From Phaeodactylibacter sp. (GTDB taxonomy: Bacteria; Bacteroidota; Bacteroidia; Chitinophagales; Saprospiraceae), in assembly GCA_024102975.1 (NCBI GenBank), contig JAGFJD010000445.1:1-64000 (forward strand): DNA of 64,000 bases, read 5' to 3'. Shown in pieces: positions 35,033 through 44,080 of this stretch. Position numbers and translations under genes: made by a program. How positions within the stretch are numbered: position 1 is the stretch's first letter; every line of letters begins with the position of its first letter. Below the pieces are notes generated by a model that worked only from the letters and a program-made list of their open reading frames with translations, was not told the DNA's origin and ran no database searches.

Positions 35033-35107
35033 GAGGCTGAGGCTGAGGCTGAGGTTGAGGTTAAGGTTGAGGTTGAGGAGGCCCTGTTTTGCCGGCCTTA
35101 ACCTCAC
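35033..35107. repeat. Inverted repeat with eight hexamer units after mscS copy 2
   Basis: (GAGGCT)x3-(GAGGTT)x2-AAGGTT-GAGGTT-GAGG runs from 35033, the base after the TAG. After GGCC and a T-rich loop, CCTTAACCTCACC (35096-35107) pairs with it. It ends five bases before the convergent kinase gene, so it may terminate both transcripts. Confidence 0.8.
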
Positions 35108-35111
35108 CGGC

Positions 35112-35618
35112 CTACCCCTTCAAAAAAACCAGCACCTCCGGCCAATTCAAACCTTTCTCTCCATTGAGCGCCATCAACCCGGGAAGCCCCGGCCCCGGCT
35201 GGCCGTACCTTTGGAAACTCTCCCAGATGTGTTCCAGGTACCAGTCCGGTTCCTGGCCCCAGCGGAGGTCTTCTGCTTTCCTTTTCAGGAAGGCCGCTTT
35301 GCTGATCTCAATAAAAAAGCATTTATCATACAGGGCATTGGTTGGGCTGTCATACAGGGCCATCAGGCCTTCGGCGATGACAATATCAGCAGCACCGGAA
35401 TGATCGGCGATAGCCTGGCGGAAGCGTTCGAAATCGATGGAACCAGGGTGTTCCCAGTCTACCTTGCCCCGGATACGGGGAATGGCCTCTTCCGGGAAAA
35501 CGAAATCGTCCTGGTGGAGGATAACGGTGAGCAGGCCTTCCTTCCGGAAGTGGCGGGCCAGGCGCCGGGCCAGGCGTGTTTTTCCTCCGCGGCTAACGCC
35601 GCCGATGCCAATTATCAT
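35112..35618 (-). CDS. Nicotinamide riboside kinase-like P-loop kinase
   Basis: A 168-residue small kinase of the uridine kinase/NRK1 group: start MIIGIGGVSRGGKTRLARRL with Walker A GVSRGGKT, HQDDFVFPEE, an acceptor-site Asp/Glu region (VDWEHPGSIDFERF), VIAEGLMALYD (Walker B-like) and a lid with KRKAEDLRWG. It is divergent from pnuC with only 36 nt between the start codons. That pairing strongly suggests phosphorylation of imported nicotinamide riboside to NMN for NAD salvage. Other members of the superfamily phosphorylate uridine, but these lack this context. Confidence 0.82.
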   Translation of the reverse strand: MIIGIGGVSRGGKTRLARRLARHFRKEGLLTVILHQDDFVFPEEAIPRIRGKVDWEHPGSIDFERFRQAIADHSGAADIVIAEGLMALYDSPTNALYDKCFFIEISKAAFLKRKAEDLRWGQEPDWYLEHIWESFQRYGQPGPGLPGLMALNGEKGLNWPEVLVFLKG

Positions 35619-35654
35619 TCTTTGCGTATTTTGCGGTTCACTTTGCTGTAACTT

Positions 35655-36227
35655 ATGGAACCGACTCCTCTGCAAATTATCGAATTCATCGCTGTAGTAA
35701 GCGGTATGACGCACGTTTACCTCCTCACCCGGCAGAAGGTCGTCGCCTGGCCGTTCGGGCTGCTCAGCGTGGGGTTGTATATTTTTATCTTTGCGGAGTC
35801 CCGCCTTTACTCCGATGTGATCCTGCATGTCGTTTACGTGATGCTCAACATTTACGGCTGGTGGAACTGGGGACACCGGCAGCCGGAAGAGGACGAGCTG
35901 CCCGTCACCCGCCTGACGCGGACTGAGATCGCCGCCTGGAGCGCCCTCATCCTGGTTGGGTTTATCGCCTGGGGCAGCGTCATGAAGGCCAACACCAATG
36001 CGGATTTTCCTTACCCCGATGCGTTTACCACCGTTGCCAGCCTGGTTGCCCAGTTTCTGCTGGCCCGCAAAAAACTGGAGAACTGGATCATCTGGATCAT
36101 TGTGGACGTGGTGGCCATCAATATCTATACCCTGAAGGGGCTGTACCTGACCTCCGGGTTGTACGGGGTGTACCTGCTGCTTTGCATCAAAGGGTGGCGG
36201 GACTGGCGGAAGGCGCTGGCAGGGTGA
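35655..36227 (+). CDS. pnuC: Nicotinamide riboside transporter PnuC
   Basis: A 190-residue polytopic membrane protein of the PnuC family with about seven helices and the conserved region WPFGLLSVGLYIFIFAESRL ... NIYGWWNWG (the W-N-W-G signature) and a later NWIIWIIVDVVAINIY. PnuC proteins let nicotinamide riboside diffuse across the inner membrane; uptake is driven by intracellular phosphorylation, here presumably by the divergent kinase at 35112-35618. The start at MEPTPLQIIE leaves just 36 nt of shared control region, so the two promoters must overlap coding sequence or each other. A 7-nt-unit inverted repeat follows 14 nt after its stop. Confidence 0.93.
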   Translation: MEPTPLQIIEFIAVVSGMTHVYLLTRQKVVAWPFGLLSVGLYIFIFAESRLYSDVILHVVYVMLNIYGWWNWGHRQPEEDELPVTRLTRTEIAAWSALILVGFIAWGSVMKANTNADFPYPDAFTTVASLVAQFLLARKKLENWIIWIIVDVVAINIYTLKGLYLTSGLYGVYLLLCIKGWRDWRKALAG

Positions 36228-36241
36228 GGGGCAGGGGCTGC

Positions 36242-36309
36242 TTGTTTGTTGTCTGTTGTCTGTTGTTTGTCCGGAGGCTTCTGTGAACAAGCAGCAAACA
36301 ACGAGCAAC
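36242..36309. repeat. Inverted repeat with four 7-nt tandem units
   Basis: The left arm is TTGTTTG-TTGTCTG-TTGTCTG-TTGTTTG (36242-36269). The right arm (36285-36309), reverse-complemented, reads TTGCTCG-TTGTTTG-CTGCTTG. It lies between the convergent pnuC and glk genes and has the same unit as the copy at 26021. Confidence 0.85.
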
Positions 36310-36406
36310 TGCCACTAACCCCCAATTTTGGCGATTTGGTTTTTATCCTACTCACTGTTGCATTACAACGTTATTGGTTATCTGTGAAAGGCCCGGCTGG
36401 TTTCCA

Positions 36407-37420
36407 TCATCCGTATGCCCCGTACCACCCTGCCCCCAGCAGGGCCGTCTTCTGGTTCAGGATCAAAGTGACCGGTGCCGCTTTGATCAGCGAAGCCAGG
36501 CGGCCCACTACGAAGAAGTGTTCATTAAAAATGTCACGGTAGGTCTCGTTCCATATCTTCGGGACGATGCCGCCGCCGATATAGATTCCGCCGGTTGCTT
36601 TGAGTTTCATGACCAGGTTGGCCGCTTCCCAGGCCAGATAGCGGAAAAACAGGTGTATAGCCTTTTGGCTGATGGGGCTGCCCGCCGCTGCGGCCCGGCT
36701 GATGGCCGGGGCTTCAATATGTTCCAGAGTAGGGGGCGGTTCCATCCCTTCCACGTCCCTCAGGAAGCGGAAGATATTGGTGATGCCCATTCCTGATACC
36801 ACCCTTTCCCAGCTAACATGGCCGTACTGCTCGGCAAGGTAGTTATATAAACGCCAGTCGATTTCCTCCCGGGGCGCAAAATGAGCGTGCCCTCCTTCTG
36901 TGGCGAAAGGGCGGTACGCCTTTCCGTCCCAGAACAATCCGCCCTCGCCCAGGCCCGTGCCGGGAGAGATGACTGCGCCGTTCCCCGGTTCGGGGTTTTC
37001 TCCCGGGTGGATAAGTTGGAGGTCCTCCTCCTGCAACGCCGCCAGGCCGTAGCAGTTGGATTCCAGGTCGTTGATCAGGAAAACCGTGTCCATATCCAGG
37101 GCATGTTGGATGCCCAGGCTGTCGATATCCCAGGGCAGGTTGGTGCCCTGGGCTTTGCCTTGTTTTACCGGCCCGGCGAAGGAGACGCTCATCCGTTTTG
37201 GCATCCCGGTTTTCCCGCAGAAATCCCGGGCCATATCGACCAGGGAATCCCACCTGGAGGAAGCATAACGATGTTCTTCCTTGATGGCCGGCGCGCCGTT
37301 TTCTATCGCAAAAAGGGCCATATCGGCTTTGGTGCCCCCGACGTCGACGGCAAGCAGGGCCTCGCCTTCCGCCAGTGGTTTCTGCCGGGGGAACGCGATG
37401 GGGATGAGAGGTTGTTGCAT
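36407..37420 (-). CDS. glk: Glucokinase
   Basis: A 337-residue sugar kinase of the bacterial glucokinase family (ASKHA fold). The N-terminal phosphate loop is LAVDVGGTKADMALF, then SFAGPVKQG, FLINDLESNCYG with the catalytic Asp in NDLE, VISPGTGLGEGGLF, and the sugar-binding EGGHAHFAP. It phosphorylates glucose to glucose-6-phosphate with ATP. It lacks the zinc-binding cysteine cluster of ROK-family glucokinases. It is downstream of mqnC with 26 nt between, so probably on the same transcript; no metabolic reason for that pairing is obvious. Confidence 0.9.
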   Translation of the reverse strand: MQQPLIPIAFPRQKPLAEGEALLAVDVGGTKADMALFAIENGAPAIKEEHRYASSRWDSLVDMARDFCGKTGMPKRMSVSFAGPVKQGKAQGTNLPWDIDSLGIQHALDMDTVFLINDLESNCYGLAALQEEDLQLIHPGENPEPGNGAVISPGTGLGEGGLFWDGKAYRPFATEGGHAHFAPREEIDWRLYNYLAEQYGHVSWERVVSGMGITNIFRFLRDVEGMEPPPTLEHIEAPAISRAAAAGSPISQKAIHLFFRYLAWEAANLVMKLKATGGIYIGGGIVPKIWNETYRDIFNEHFFVVGRLASLIKAAPVTLILNQKTALLGAGWYGAYG

Positions 37421-37446
37421 GAATCGTTATTTATTGCGTTTCCTGT

Positions 37447-38589
37447 TCAATCCACGATCATCCTTTCCCTGTCCAGTTCCTGTTGCACGATGTTTTCCGG
37501 CAGTTCCCGGTATTCGTACTCCTGGTTGCGGAGCTGCGGCGTGAAGCCTGCCTCGCGTATGGCGTCCTGGATGCCCTGGGCGGTAAAGCGGAAGCGGGCG
37601 CCGGCGGCGGAGACGACATTCTCTTCGATCATGATGGAGCCGAAGTCGTTGGCGCCGGCGTGGAGGCAGAGCTGGGCCACCTGTTTGCCTACGGTCAGCC
37701 AGGAAGCCTGGATGTTGGTGATGTTGGGCAGCATGATGCGGCTCATGGCGATCATGCGCACGTATTCATCGCCGGTGCAGGTATTGCGGGCCCGTCTGAG
37801 GCGTTTGAGGATGGTGTCCTCGTCCTGGAACGGCCAGGGGATAAAGGCGATGAAGCCTTTGGCGCCTTCCGGTTTTTGGGCCTGCACTTCGCGGATGCGC
37901 GCCAGGTGGTCCATGCGTTCGTAGTTGGTTTCAATGTGGCCGAACATCATGGTGGCGGAGGTCGTCAGGCCCACTTTGTGGGCGGCGCGCATGATGTCGA
38001 GCCATTCCTGGCCGCCGCATTTGCCTTTGGAGATGAGGCGGCGCACCCGGTCGCTGAGGATTTCGGCGCCGGCGCCGGGCAGGGAGTCCAGGCCGGCGTC
38101 CTTCAGGGCCTGAAGCACTTCGAGGTGGGTCGATTGTTCCAGTTTGGTGATGTGGGCCACTTCCGGCGGGCCGAGGGCGTGCAGTTTGAGGGTGGGATAG
38201 AGTTCCTTGAGTTGCCGGAAGAGGTTGGTGTAGAAGTCGAGCCCCAGGTCCGGGTGGTGGCCGCCCTGCAGCAGCAGTTGTTCTCCGCCGAAGCGGAAAA
38301 GCTCCTCGATCTTCTGTTTGTATTGCTCTATAGTCGTGATGTAAGACTCTTCGTGGCCCGGGCGGCGGTAGAAGTTGCAGAACTTGCAGTTGGCGATGCA
38401 GACGTTGGTGGTATTGGAGTTGCGGTCGATGATCCAGGTGACGGTGTTATTGGGCACGTGGCGCCGCCGCAGCCGGGCGCCGACGTACATCAGTTCGGCT
38501 GTTGAAGCCTTTTCAAAAAGGAATACGCCTTCTTCGGCAGTCAGGAATTCCAGGTTCAGCGCCCGGTGCAGCAGTTCGTCAACCTTCAT
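37447..38589 (-). CDS. mqnC: Cyclic dehypoxanthinyl futalosine synthase (radical SAM)
   Basis: A 380-residue radical SAM enzyme. The cluster motif is CIANCKFC (CxxxCxxC) after TWIIDRNSNTTNVC, with FYRRPGHEE, QLLLQGGHHPDLGLDFY and ILSDRVRRLISKGKC, which point to MqnC over the related CofH, MqnE and biotin synthase families. MqnC closes the ring of dehypoxanthine futalosine in the futalosine route to menaquinone. Start at MKVDELLHRA; longer upstream reading frame has no homology-like features and overlaps the promoter. No other mqn genes are in the window. Confidence 0.92.
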   Translation of the reverse strand: MKVDELLHRALNLEFLTAEEGVFLFEKASTAELMYVGARLRRRHVPNNTVTWIIDRNSNTTNVCIANCKFCNFYRRPGHEESYITTIEQYKQKIEELFRFGGEQLLLQGGHHPDLGLDFYTNLFRQLKELYPTLKLHALGPPEVAHITKLEQSTHLEVLQALKDAGLDSLPGAGAEILSDRVRRLISKGKCGGQEWLDIMRAAHKVGLTTSATMMFGHIETNYERMDHLARIREVQAQKPEGAKGFIAFIPWPFQDEDTILKRLRRARNTCTGDEYVRMIAMSRIMLPNITNIQASWLTVGKQVAQLCLHAGANDFGSIMIEENVVSAAGARFRFTAQGIQDAIREAGFTPQLRNQEYEYRELPENIVQQELDRERMIVD

Positions 38590-38642
38590 ATCTGTTAGCT
38601 TGTTCTTTAGTATTAGCAGGAAATAGCCTGTTTCGAAAGAAA

Positions 38643-38677
38643 CAAAGATAGGGAAGTCCGGTTTAGAAAGGTTCAAA
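38643..38677 (-). promoter_or_regulatory. Bacteroidota promoter for mqnC-glk
   Basis: On the minus strand, TATCTTTG (38650-38643) is an exact TAnnTTTG -7 box. TTTG at 38677-38674 is 23 nt upstream, a little far, with other T-rich candidates nearer. Transcription would start about 45 nt before the mqnC ATG. Confidence 0.55.
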
Positions 38678-38730
38678 GAATATTGAAAGTTTAAAATTTT
38701 GCAGGAAAAAGGATCATTTTCGGGAGCCTG

Positions 38731-38761
38731 TTGCCTGGTTAGGATAAATTTCGTATCTTTG
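38731..38761 (+). promoter_or_regulatory. Bacteroidota promoter for rimP-nusA
   Basis: TTG (38731-38733), a 20-nt spacer and TATCTTTG (38754-38761) form a textbook Bacteroidota promoter about 70 nt before rimP. The next feature downstream is a terminator-like hairpin, so the operon may be attenuated. Confidence 0.75.
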
Positions 38762-38786
38762 CAGAAATCAATGAAAAAGAACTCGG

Positions 38787-38815
38787 AAGAGGGAGCCTGG
38801 AGGTTCCCTCTTTTT
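38787..38815 (+). terminator. Terminator-like hairpin in the rimP leader (possible attenuator)
   Basis: AAGAGGGA (38787-38794) pairs with TCCCTCTT (38805-38812), followed by TTT and an AT-rich run. It lies between the promoter and the rimP start, so transcription of rimP-nusA must read through it. An attenuation role is inferred from position. Confidence 0.55.
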
Positions 38816-38832
38816 AATTCTATATCGACGCA

Positions 38833-39306
38833 GTGGTAGAATCCAAGATCAGGCCGCTTCTGGACGAAAAATTCCGGGAGGACGAATTTGCAGACTGTTT
38901 CCTCATAGAGGTACAATTACACGCCGACAACAAGCTCGAAGTATTTATCGACAGCGACACAGGAGTGACCTTTGAGAAGTGTCAGAAGATTAGCCGTTAC
39001 CTGGAGCAATTCCTCGATGAAGAAGGCTGGCTGGGAGATCAATACGTGTTGGAAGTTTCCTCGCCGGGAATTGCCCGGCCGCTGAAGCTCCGGCGGCAGT
39101 ACCCCCGGAACATAGGCCGCAGGGTGGAGGTCAGCCTGAACGAAGGCGGGAGTAAGGAAGGCATCCTGTCAGCCGTTGGCGAAGCGGACATCACCCTCGA
39201 AGAGAAAATACGGGTAAAGGAGGGGAAGCGTAAGAAAACGCAGATTCTGCAAACCAGGATACCCTTCGAGGACATAAAGAAAACAGTTGTTAAAGTATCA
39301 TTTTAA
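38833..39306 (+). CDS. rimP: Ribosome maturation factor RimP
   Basis: 157 residues. RimP assists late assembly of the 30S subunit. The N-terminal alpha/beta domain (FLIEVQLHADNKLEVFIDSD, VTFEKCQKISRYLEQFLDEE) and the conserved YVLEVSSPGIARPLKLRRQY are clear, and the C-terminal domain is SH3-like. The start appears to be a GTG at 38833; there is no in-frame ATG nearby upstream. It is the first gene of a rimP-nusA pair (12-nt gap), the arrangement seen in most bacteria. Confidence 0.93.
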   Translation: MVESKIRPLLDEKFREDEFADCFLIEVQLHADNKLEVFIDSDTGVTFEKCQKISRYLEQFLDEEGWLGDQYVLEVSSPGIARPLKLRRQYPRNIGRRVEVSLNEGGSKEGILSAVGEADITLEEKIRVKEGKRKKTQILQTRIPFEDIKKTVVKVSF

Positions 39307-39318
39307 ATACCATATCCA

Positions 39319-40572
39319 ATGATGAACCTGGTGGATACTTTCTCGGAATTCAAAGCCGGGAAGAATATAGACCGTCCGACCATGGTGCGTGTGCTGGAAG
39401 ACGTATTCCGCACGCTGATTCGCAAAAAATTCGGCACGGACGAAAATTTCGATGTAATTGTCAATACAACCAAAGGAGACCTTGAACTCTGGCGCGTGCG
39501 CGAGATCGTTCCCGACGGGGAGGTGACCGACGACCGCAGCCAGATTTCCATATCCGAGGCGCTGGCCATCGATGAGGACTACGAGATCGGGGAGGAATGT
39601 TATGAACAGCTCCATCTGGAAGACTTTGGCCGCCGCGCCATCATGGCTGCCCGGCAGACGCTGATCTCCCGGATCATGGAACTGGAAAAAGACGAGGTCT
39701 ACCGCCGCTACAGCGAACGCGTCGGAGACATCATCGTCGGGGAGGTCCATCAGATCCTGAAGCGCGAACTACTCATCCTGGACGACGCGACGGGCACCGA
39801 ACTGGTGCTGCCCCGGACAGAGATGATCAAGGGCGATTTCTTCCGAAAGGGCGACATGGTGCGGGGCGTGATCAAGAAGGTGGAGATGAAAAACAACAAC
39901 CCCGTCGTTATCCTTTCCCGGACGGACAGCCTCTTCCTGGAGAAATTGCTGGAACAGGAAGTGCCGGAGATCGAGGACGGGCTGATCACCGTGCGCCGCA
40001 TCGTCCGCATTCCCGGCGACCGCGCCAAGGTGGCTGTCGAATCCTATGACGACCGGATCGACCCGGTCGGCGCCTGCGTCGGCATGAAAGGGTCGCGCAT
40101 CCACGGCATTGTCCGTGAACTGCGCAACGAAAATATCGACATCGTCAACTACACGAACAACGCCACGCTGTTCATCCAGCGTGCCCTGACGCCGGCGAAG
40201 GTGACGACGATAGACCTGGACCTGGACAAACAGCACGCCAATGTTTTCCTGGAACCAGACCAGGTTTCCCTCGCCATCGGCAAGGGAGGGACCAACATCA
40301 AACTGGCCAGCCGCCTGACCGGTTTCGAGATCGACGTTTACCGCAACACGGTTGATGAGATCGAGATCGACGATGTCGACCTGGAAGAATTCAAGGATGA
40401 GATCGATGACTGGGTGATCGACGCGCTCAAGAGCATTGGGTGCGATACGGCGCGCAACGTCCTCGAACTGAAAAAAGAGGAACTGCTCCGCCGCACCGAC
40501 CTGGAAGAAGAGACGGTCGACGAAGTGCTTCGCATCCTGGCCGCCGAGTTTGAAGAAGAAGAAGGACAGTAA
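39319..40572 (+). CDS. nusA: Transcription termination/antitermination protein NusA
   Basis: A 417-residue RNA polymerase-binding factor that modulates pausing, termination and antitermination. The N-terminal domain (VDTFSEFKAGKNIDRPTMVR) is followed by an S1 domain (VGDIIVGEVHQILKRELLIL), two KH domains (DRAKVAVESYDDRIDPVGAC, GMKGSRIHGIV and then VSLAIGKGGTNIKLASRL) and an acidic C-terminal tail with a helix-hairpin-helix-like segment. The length is normal for Bacteroidota, which lack the long AR repeats of E. coli. It is 12 nt after rimP and before a terminator hairpin that separates it from infB. Confidence 0.97.
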   Translation: MMNLVDTFSEFKAGKNIDRPTMVRVLEDVFRTLIRKKFGTDENFDVIVNTTKGDLELWRVREIVPDGEVTDDRSQISISEALAIDEDYEIGEECYEQLHLEDFGRRAIMAARQTLISRIMELEKDEVYRRYSERVGDIIVGEVHQILKRELLILDDATGTELVLPRTEMIKGDFFRKGDMVRGVIKKVEMKNNNPVVILSRTDSLFLEKLLEQEVPEIEDGLITVRRIVRIPGDRAKVAVESYDDRIDPVGACVGMKGSRIHGIVRELRNENIDIVNYTNNATLFIQRALTPAKVTTIDLDLDKQHANVFLEPDQVSLAIGKGGTNIKLASRLTGFEIDVYRNTVDEIEIDDVDLEEFKDEIDDWVIDALKSIGCDTARNVLELKKEELLRRTDLEEETVDEVLRILAAEFEEEEGQ

Positions 40573-40695
40573 ATATCCCGGGGCCGGACGCGGGATAGAC
40601 ACCCCACATCCGGCCCGGCGAAATAAACCGGATTAACCGAACTCTTTCCGGCTATAGTGTGTTCGATTGGAGTGCAATAAGCTGAAAAGGAAAGC

Positions 40696-40719
40696 AAAAC
40701 GAGTGTTTTTCTCGTTTTT
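40696..40719 (+). terminator. Intrinsic terminator between nusA and infB
   Basis: AAAACGAG (40696-40703) pairs with CTCGTTTT (40711-40718) around a 7-nt loop and runs into a T tract. Together with the promoter just downstream it splits the conserved nusA-infB pair into separable units. Confidence 0.65.
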
Positions 40720-40731
40720 ATACAAGTAGAG

Positions 40732-40764
40732 TTACTGAATAGACAGTAATCGTCTTATCTTTGC
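40732..40764 (+). promoter_or_regulatory. Putative promoter for infB, with a 200-nt leader
   Basis: TATCTTTG (40757-40764) matches the -7 consensus exactly; TTAC (40732-40735) lies 21 nt upstream as a weak -33 box. The transcript would have a leader of about 195 nt before the infB ATG (40765-40962), in which I see no clear protein or known riboswitch. Confidence 0.6.
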
Positions 40765-40962
40765 AAAAGCTATCCGGGCATCCACTCGCGGCCTGCTCCG
40801 GAGCATCAATGAGAATTATCACTTTGGTGGGCAAAAGTTTTCTCCAAATCGCCTTTTATTTTATTCATCCAAAAAAGATAATAAGATATGTAAGGAAAGC
40901 CGTAATTTCTGAGAGAAGCTTTTGCTTATCGGTAAACGTTGCATAAGTACTAAAACTTCATA

Positions 40963-43900
40963 ATGGCGAAACGTTTAATTAAGATAGCAAAAGAGTTGAA
41001 TGTGGGGACGACCACTATTGTTGAGCATCTCACCAATAGTGGTTTCGATATTGAGAACAAGCCAACCGCTAATGTCACGGATGAGATGTATGCGGAGTTG
41101 CTCAAGGAGTTTCAGAAATCCATCGCTATCAAGGAAAAAGCCGACCAGCTGGTCATTGGCAACCGCCCGACTTCACCTCCTCTTCCTCCAAAAGAAAAAA
41201 GAAAAGACATCCTGCCGCCAACAACACCCAAAGAAGAAGCCCTAAAGAAGAAACCGGCTCCTGAACCACAGGATAAGGGACAAGGCCCTGCCGAAAATGG
41301 CAAGGACAAGGCTGCCGAAGAACCTGCCCGCCCGCAGGCCAGGCTTAAAGTGCTGGGCAAGATCGACCTGGAGAGCCGCCTGAAGCACAAAACTACGGAC
41401 AGCCAGCCGGCCGAAGACAAAACGGCAAAACCGGAACCCCGGCAGGAAGGCCCCAAGCCGGCGCCGAAAGAGGAACCCAGGCCCAAGCCAGAGCCGGAGA
41501 AGGCGCCGGAGGCGGAAGTAAAGCCGGAGGGCAAAGCCGAAGAAAAAGCGGAAAAGCCAGCCCCGCCTCCCGCAGAAAAAACGGAGCCGCCCCAGGTGAA
41601 GGCAGAGCCGCCGGCAGAGAAGAAAACAGAAGAGCCGAAGAAGGAAGAACTCAGGGAAAAAGCGCAGCCGGAACCGGCGAAGGTTGAAAAAGAAGAACCG
41701 GCAAAACCGGAAGCCGCCAAAGCAGAAGCGGCAGCTCCGGCCGGCGAAGCTGCCAAGGGCCCGGAAAAGAGCGATGTGGTTCGTGCCGAAGCGCCGGAAC
41801 TCCGGGGCCTGAAGATCCTGGGCAAGATCGACACCAACAAGCTCGAACGCCCCAAACGCAAGAAGAAAAAAGAAAAGAAAGAGGTGGTCAAAGCGGACGA
41901 TAAGAAGAAGAAACCCGCCGCCCCCGATTCAGATCAGGATAAGCAACCCCGCAAAAAACGGAGGAGGACCCGCAAGAAGGTCGCCGCCACACCTGGCAGC
42001 GGGAAAAGCACCGGCCCGGCCGGCGGCAAGGGCCGGCGTACCCGTGGCCGCAAAGAAGAAGACGTAAAGGAGGTCTCTCAGAAGGAGATCGAAGAGAAGA
42101 TCAAGGCTACCATGGCGCGCCTCTCCGGCGGCGGAAAGAAGAAACGCCAGAAAATGCGCCGCGACAACCGCGAACGCCTGCGTGAACGGCAGGAACAGCG
42201 CGAGCAGGAACAGCAAACCGAAAACCTCCAGGTTACGGAGTTTGTCTCTGTGCAGGAACTGGCCAATATGATGGACGTGCCGGTCACCGACGTGATCACC
42301 ACCTGCATGAACCTCGGCGTGATCGTATCCATCAACCAGCGCCTCGATGCCGAGATCATCGAGCTGGTTGCCGAAGAGTTTGGCCATGAAGTAGAATTCA
42401 TCAGCGCCGAAGAGCATGTGGAAGAGGAAGAGGAGATCATCGACGACCCGGAAGACCTGGAACCTCGCGCTCCCATCGTCACCGTGATGGGCCACGTGGA
42501 CCACGGTAAGACCTCTCTGCTCGATTACATCCGGAAGGCCAGCGTCGTCGAAGGCGAAGCCGGCGGTATCACGCAGCACATCGGCGCTTACGAGGTCGTT
42601 GTCGGCGAGGAGAACCGAAAGATCACCTTCCTCGATACACCGGGCCACGAAGCGTTCACCGCTATGCGTGCCCGGGGCGCCAAGGTGACCGACATCGCCG
42701 TTATCATTATAGCCGCCGACGATAACATCATGCCTCAGACCAAAGAGGCCATCAGCCACGCACAGGCCGCTAACGTGCCCATGGTTTTTGCCATCAACAA
42801 GGTGGATAAGCCCGATGCCCATCCCGAACGCATCAAGCAGGAACTGGCATCCATGAACTTCCTGGTTGAAGACTGGGGCGGGAAATACCAATCCCAGGAC
42901 ATCTCCGCCAAAACCGGCCAAGGTGTGGATGAGCTTCTGGAAAAAATCCTCCTGGAAGCGGAGATGCTGGAGTTGCAGGCTAACCCGGGCCGGGAAGCCA
43001 TCGGCACCATACTCGAAGCTTCGCTGGATAAGGGTCGCGGTTACGTGGCCAAGGGGCTCGTACAAACCGGCACGCTGCAAATCGGCGATCCTGTCGTTGC
43101 CGGCGAGCATTCCGGAAAAGTGAAAGCCATGTTTAACGAGCGCGGTAAGCGCGTTCAGGAAGCCGGCCCTGCCACTCCGATCCTGATCCTTGGCCTCAGC
43201 GGCGCCCCGCAGGCGGGCGAGCGCTTCAAGGTGACGGAAAACGAGCAGGAAGCCCGGCAGATCGCTTCCAAACGGGCGCAGATCGCGCGCGAGCAGGCCA
43301 ACCGGGCTACCAAGCGGATCAGCCTCGACGAAATCGGCCGGCGCCTCGCGCTCGGGAACTTCAAGGAACTCAACCTCATCGTCAAAGGCGACGTGGACGG
43401 ATCCGTTGAGGCGCTCTCCGACTCCCTCATCAAGCAGTCCATCGAATCGGTACAGGTCAATGTCATCCACAAGGCTGTGGGCCAGATCGTCGAATCTGAC
43501 GTGCTGCTCGCTTCCGCTTCCGACGCCATCATCATCGGCTTCCAGGTGCGGCCTTCCCTGGCCGCCCGCAAACTGGCGGAACGGGAAGGGGTACAGATCA
43601 AATTGTATTCCATCATCTACGAAGCCATCGACGAGGTGCGCGCCGCGATCGAAGGGATGCTCGAGCCGACGAAGGAAGAAAAGATCGTCGGCCAGGCCGA
43701 GGTGCGGGAAGTGTATAAGATCAGCAAGGTGGGCACCGTTGCAGGTTGTTATGTACAGGAAGGAAGGATCACGCGCAACACCCATGTCCGCCTGATCCGC
43801 AACGGCATCGTCGTTTATCCGGCCAAGGAAGGGCAGGTCGCCGAGATCGCCTCCCTCAAGCGTTTCAAAGAGGATGTGCGGGAGGTGAAATCCGGCCTGG

Positions 43901-43995
43901 AATGCGGTATATCGATCAAGAACTTCAACGACATCAAGGCAGGAGACGTGATCGAAGGATACGAGATCATTGAGATCAAACAGACGCTGGATTAA
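40963..43995 (+). CDS. infB: Translation initiation factor IF-2
   Basis: A 1010-residue GTPase that brings initiator fMet-tRNA to the 30S subunit. Residues 1-60 form an IF2 N-terminal subdomain ([19 protein letters not shown]), followed by about 380 residues of Lys/Glu/Pro/Ala-rich low-complexity sequence, a second N domain ([20 protein letters not shown]), and the GTPase core with G1 GHVDHGKTS (about residue 510), DTPGHEAF and [10 protein letters not shown]. Domains II-IV end the protein ([13 protein letters not shown]). The long charged linker is usual for Bacteroidota. It is followed by a very strong terminator shared with the convergent CYTH gene. Confidence 0.97.
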   Translation: MAKRLIKIAKELNVGTTTIVEHLTNSGFDIENKPTANVTDEMYAELLKEFQKSIAIKEKADQLVIGNRPTSPPLPPKEKRKDILPPTTPKEEALKKKPAPEPQDKGQGPAENGKDKAAEEPARPQARLKVLGKIDLESRLKHKTTDSQPAEDKTAKPEPRQEGPKPAPKEEPRPKPEPEKAPEAEVKPEGKAEEKAEKPAPPPAEKTEPPQVKAEPPAEKKTEEPKKEELREKAQPEPAKVEKEEPAKPEAAKAEAAAPAGEAAKGPEKSDVVRAEAPELRGLKILGKIDTNKLERPKRKKKKEKKEVVKADDKKKKPAAPDSDQDKQPRKKRRRTRKKVAATPGSGKSTGPAGGKGRRTRGRKEEDVKEVSQKEIEEKIKATMARLSGGGKKKRQKMRRDNRERLRERQEQREQEQQTENLQVTEFVSVQELANMMDVPVTDVITTCMNLGVIVSINQRLDAEIIELVAEEFGHEVEFISAEEHVEEEEEIIDDPEDLEPRAPIVTVMGHVDHGKTSLLDYIRKASVVEGEAGGITQHIGAYEVVVGEENRKITFLDTPGHEAFTAMRARGAKVTDIAVIIIAADDNIMPQTKEAISHAQAANVPMVFAINKVDKPDAHPERIKQELASMNFLVEDWGGKYQSQDISAKTGQGVDELLEKILLEAEMLELQANPGREAIGTILEASLDKGRGYVAKGLVQTGTLQIGDPVVAGEHSGKVKAMFNERGKRVQEAGPATPILILGLSGAPQAGERFKVTENEQEARQIASKRAQIAREQANRATKRISLDEIGRRLALGNFKELNLIVKGDVDGSVEALSDSLIKQSIESVQVNVIHKAVGQIVESDVLLASASDAIIIGFQVRPSLAARKLAEREGVQIKLYSIIYEAIDEVRAAIEGMLEPTKEEKIVGQAEVREVYKISKVGTVAGCYVQEGRITRNTHVRLIRNGIVVYPAKEGQVAEIASLKRFKEDVREVKSGLECGISIKNFNDIKAGDVIEGYEIIEIKQTLD

Positions 43996-44016
43996 TATCC
44001 GGTTGTTTTAATACCC

Positions 44017-44060
44017 AAAGCGGCATTGCCGGGGATTCCCGGCAATGCCGCTTTCGTTTT
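44017..44060. terminator. Strong bidirectional terminator after infB
   Basis: A perfect 17-bp stem, 44017-44033 with 44038-44054 (AAAGCGGCATTGCCGGG and its complement), with a GATT loop and CGTTTTC downstream. It lies between convergent infB and the CYTH gene, with A/T at the stem base for both directions. Confidence 0.85.
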
Positions 44061-44080
44061 CGGCGCATTTGCGTTGCAGC

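Noticed and set aside
26021..36309. The short tandem units as a CRISPR array
   Set aside because: Units are 6-8 nt with no unique spacers, the two arms are inverted, and no cas genes are present.
40761..40946. A 61-codon frame in the infB leader as a leader peptide
   Set aside because: It begins at the -7 box of the likely infB promoter, so it could not be translated from that transcript, and it has no conserved features.
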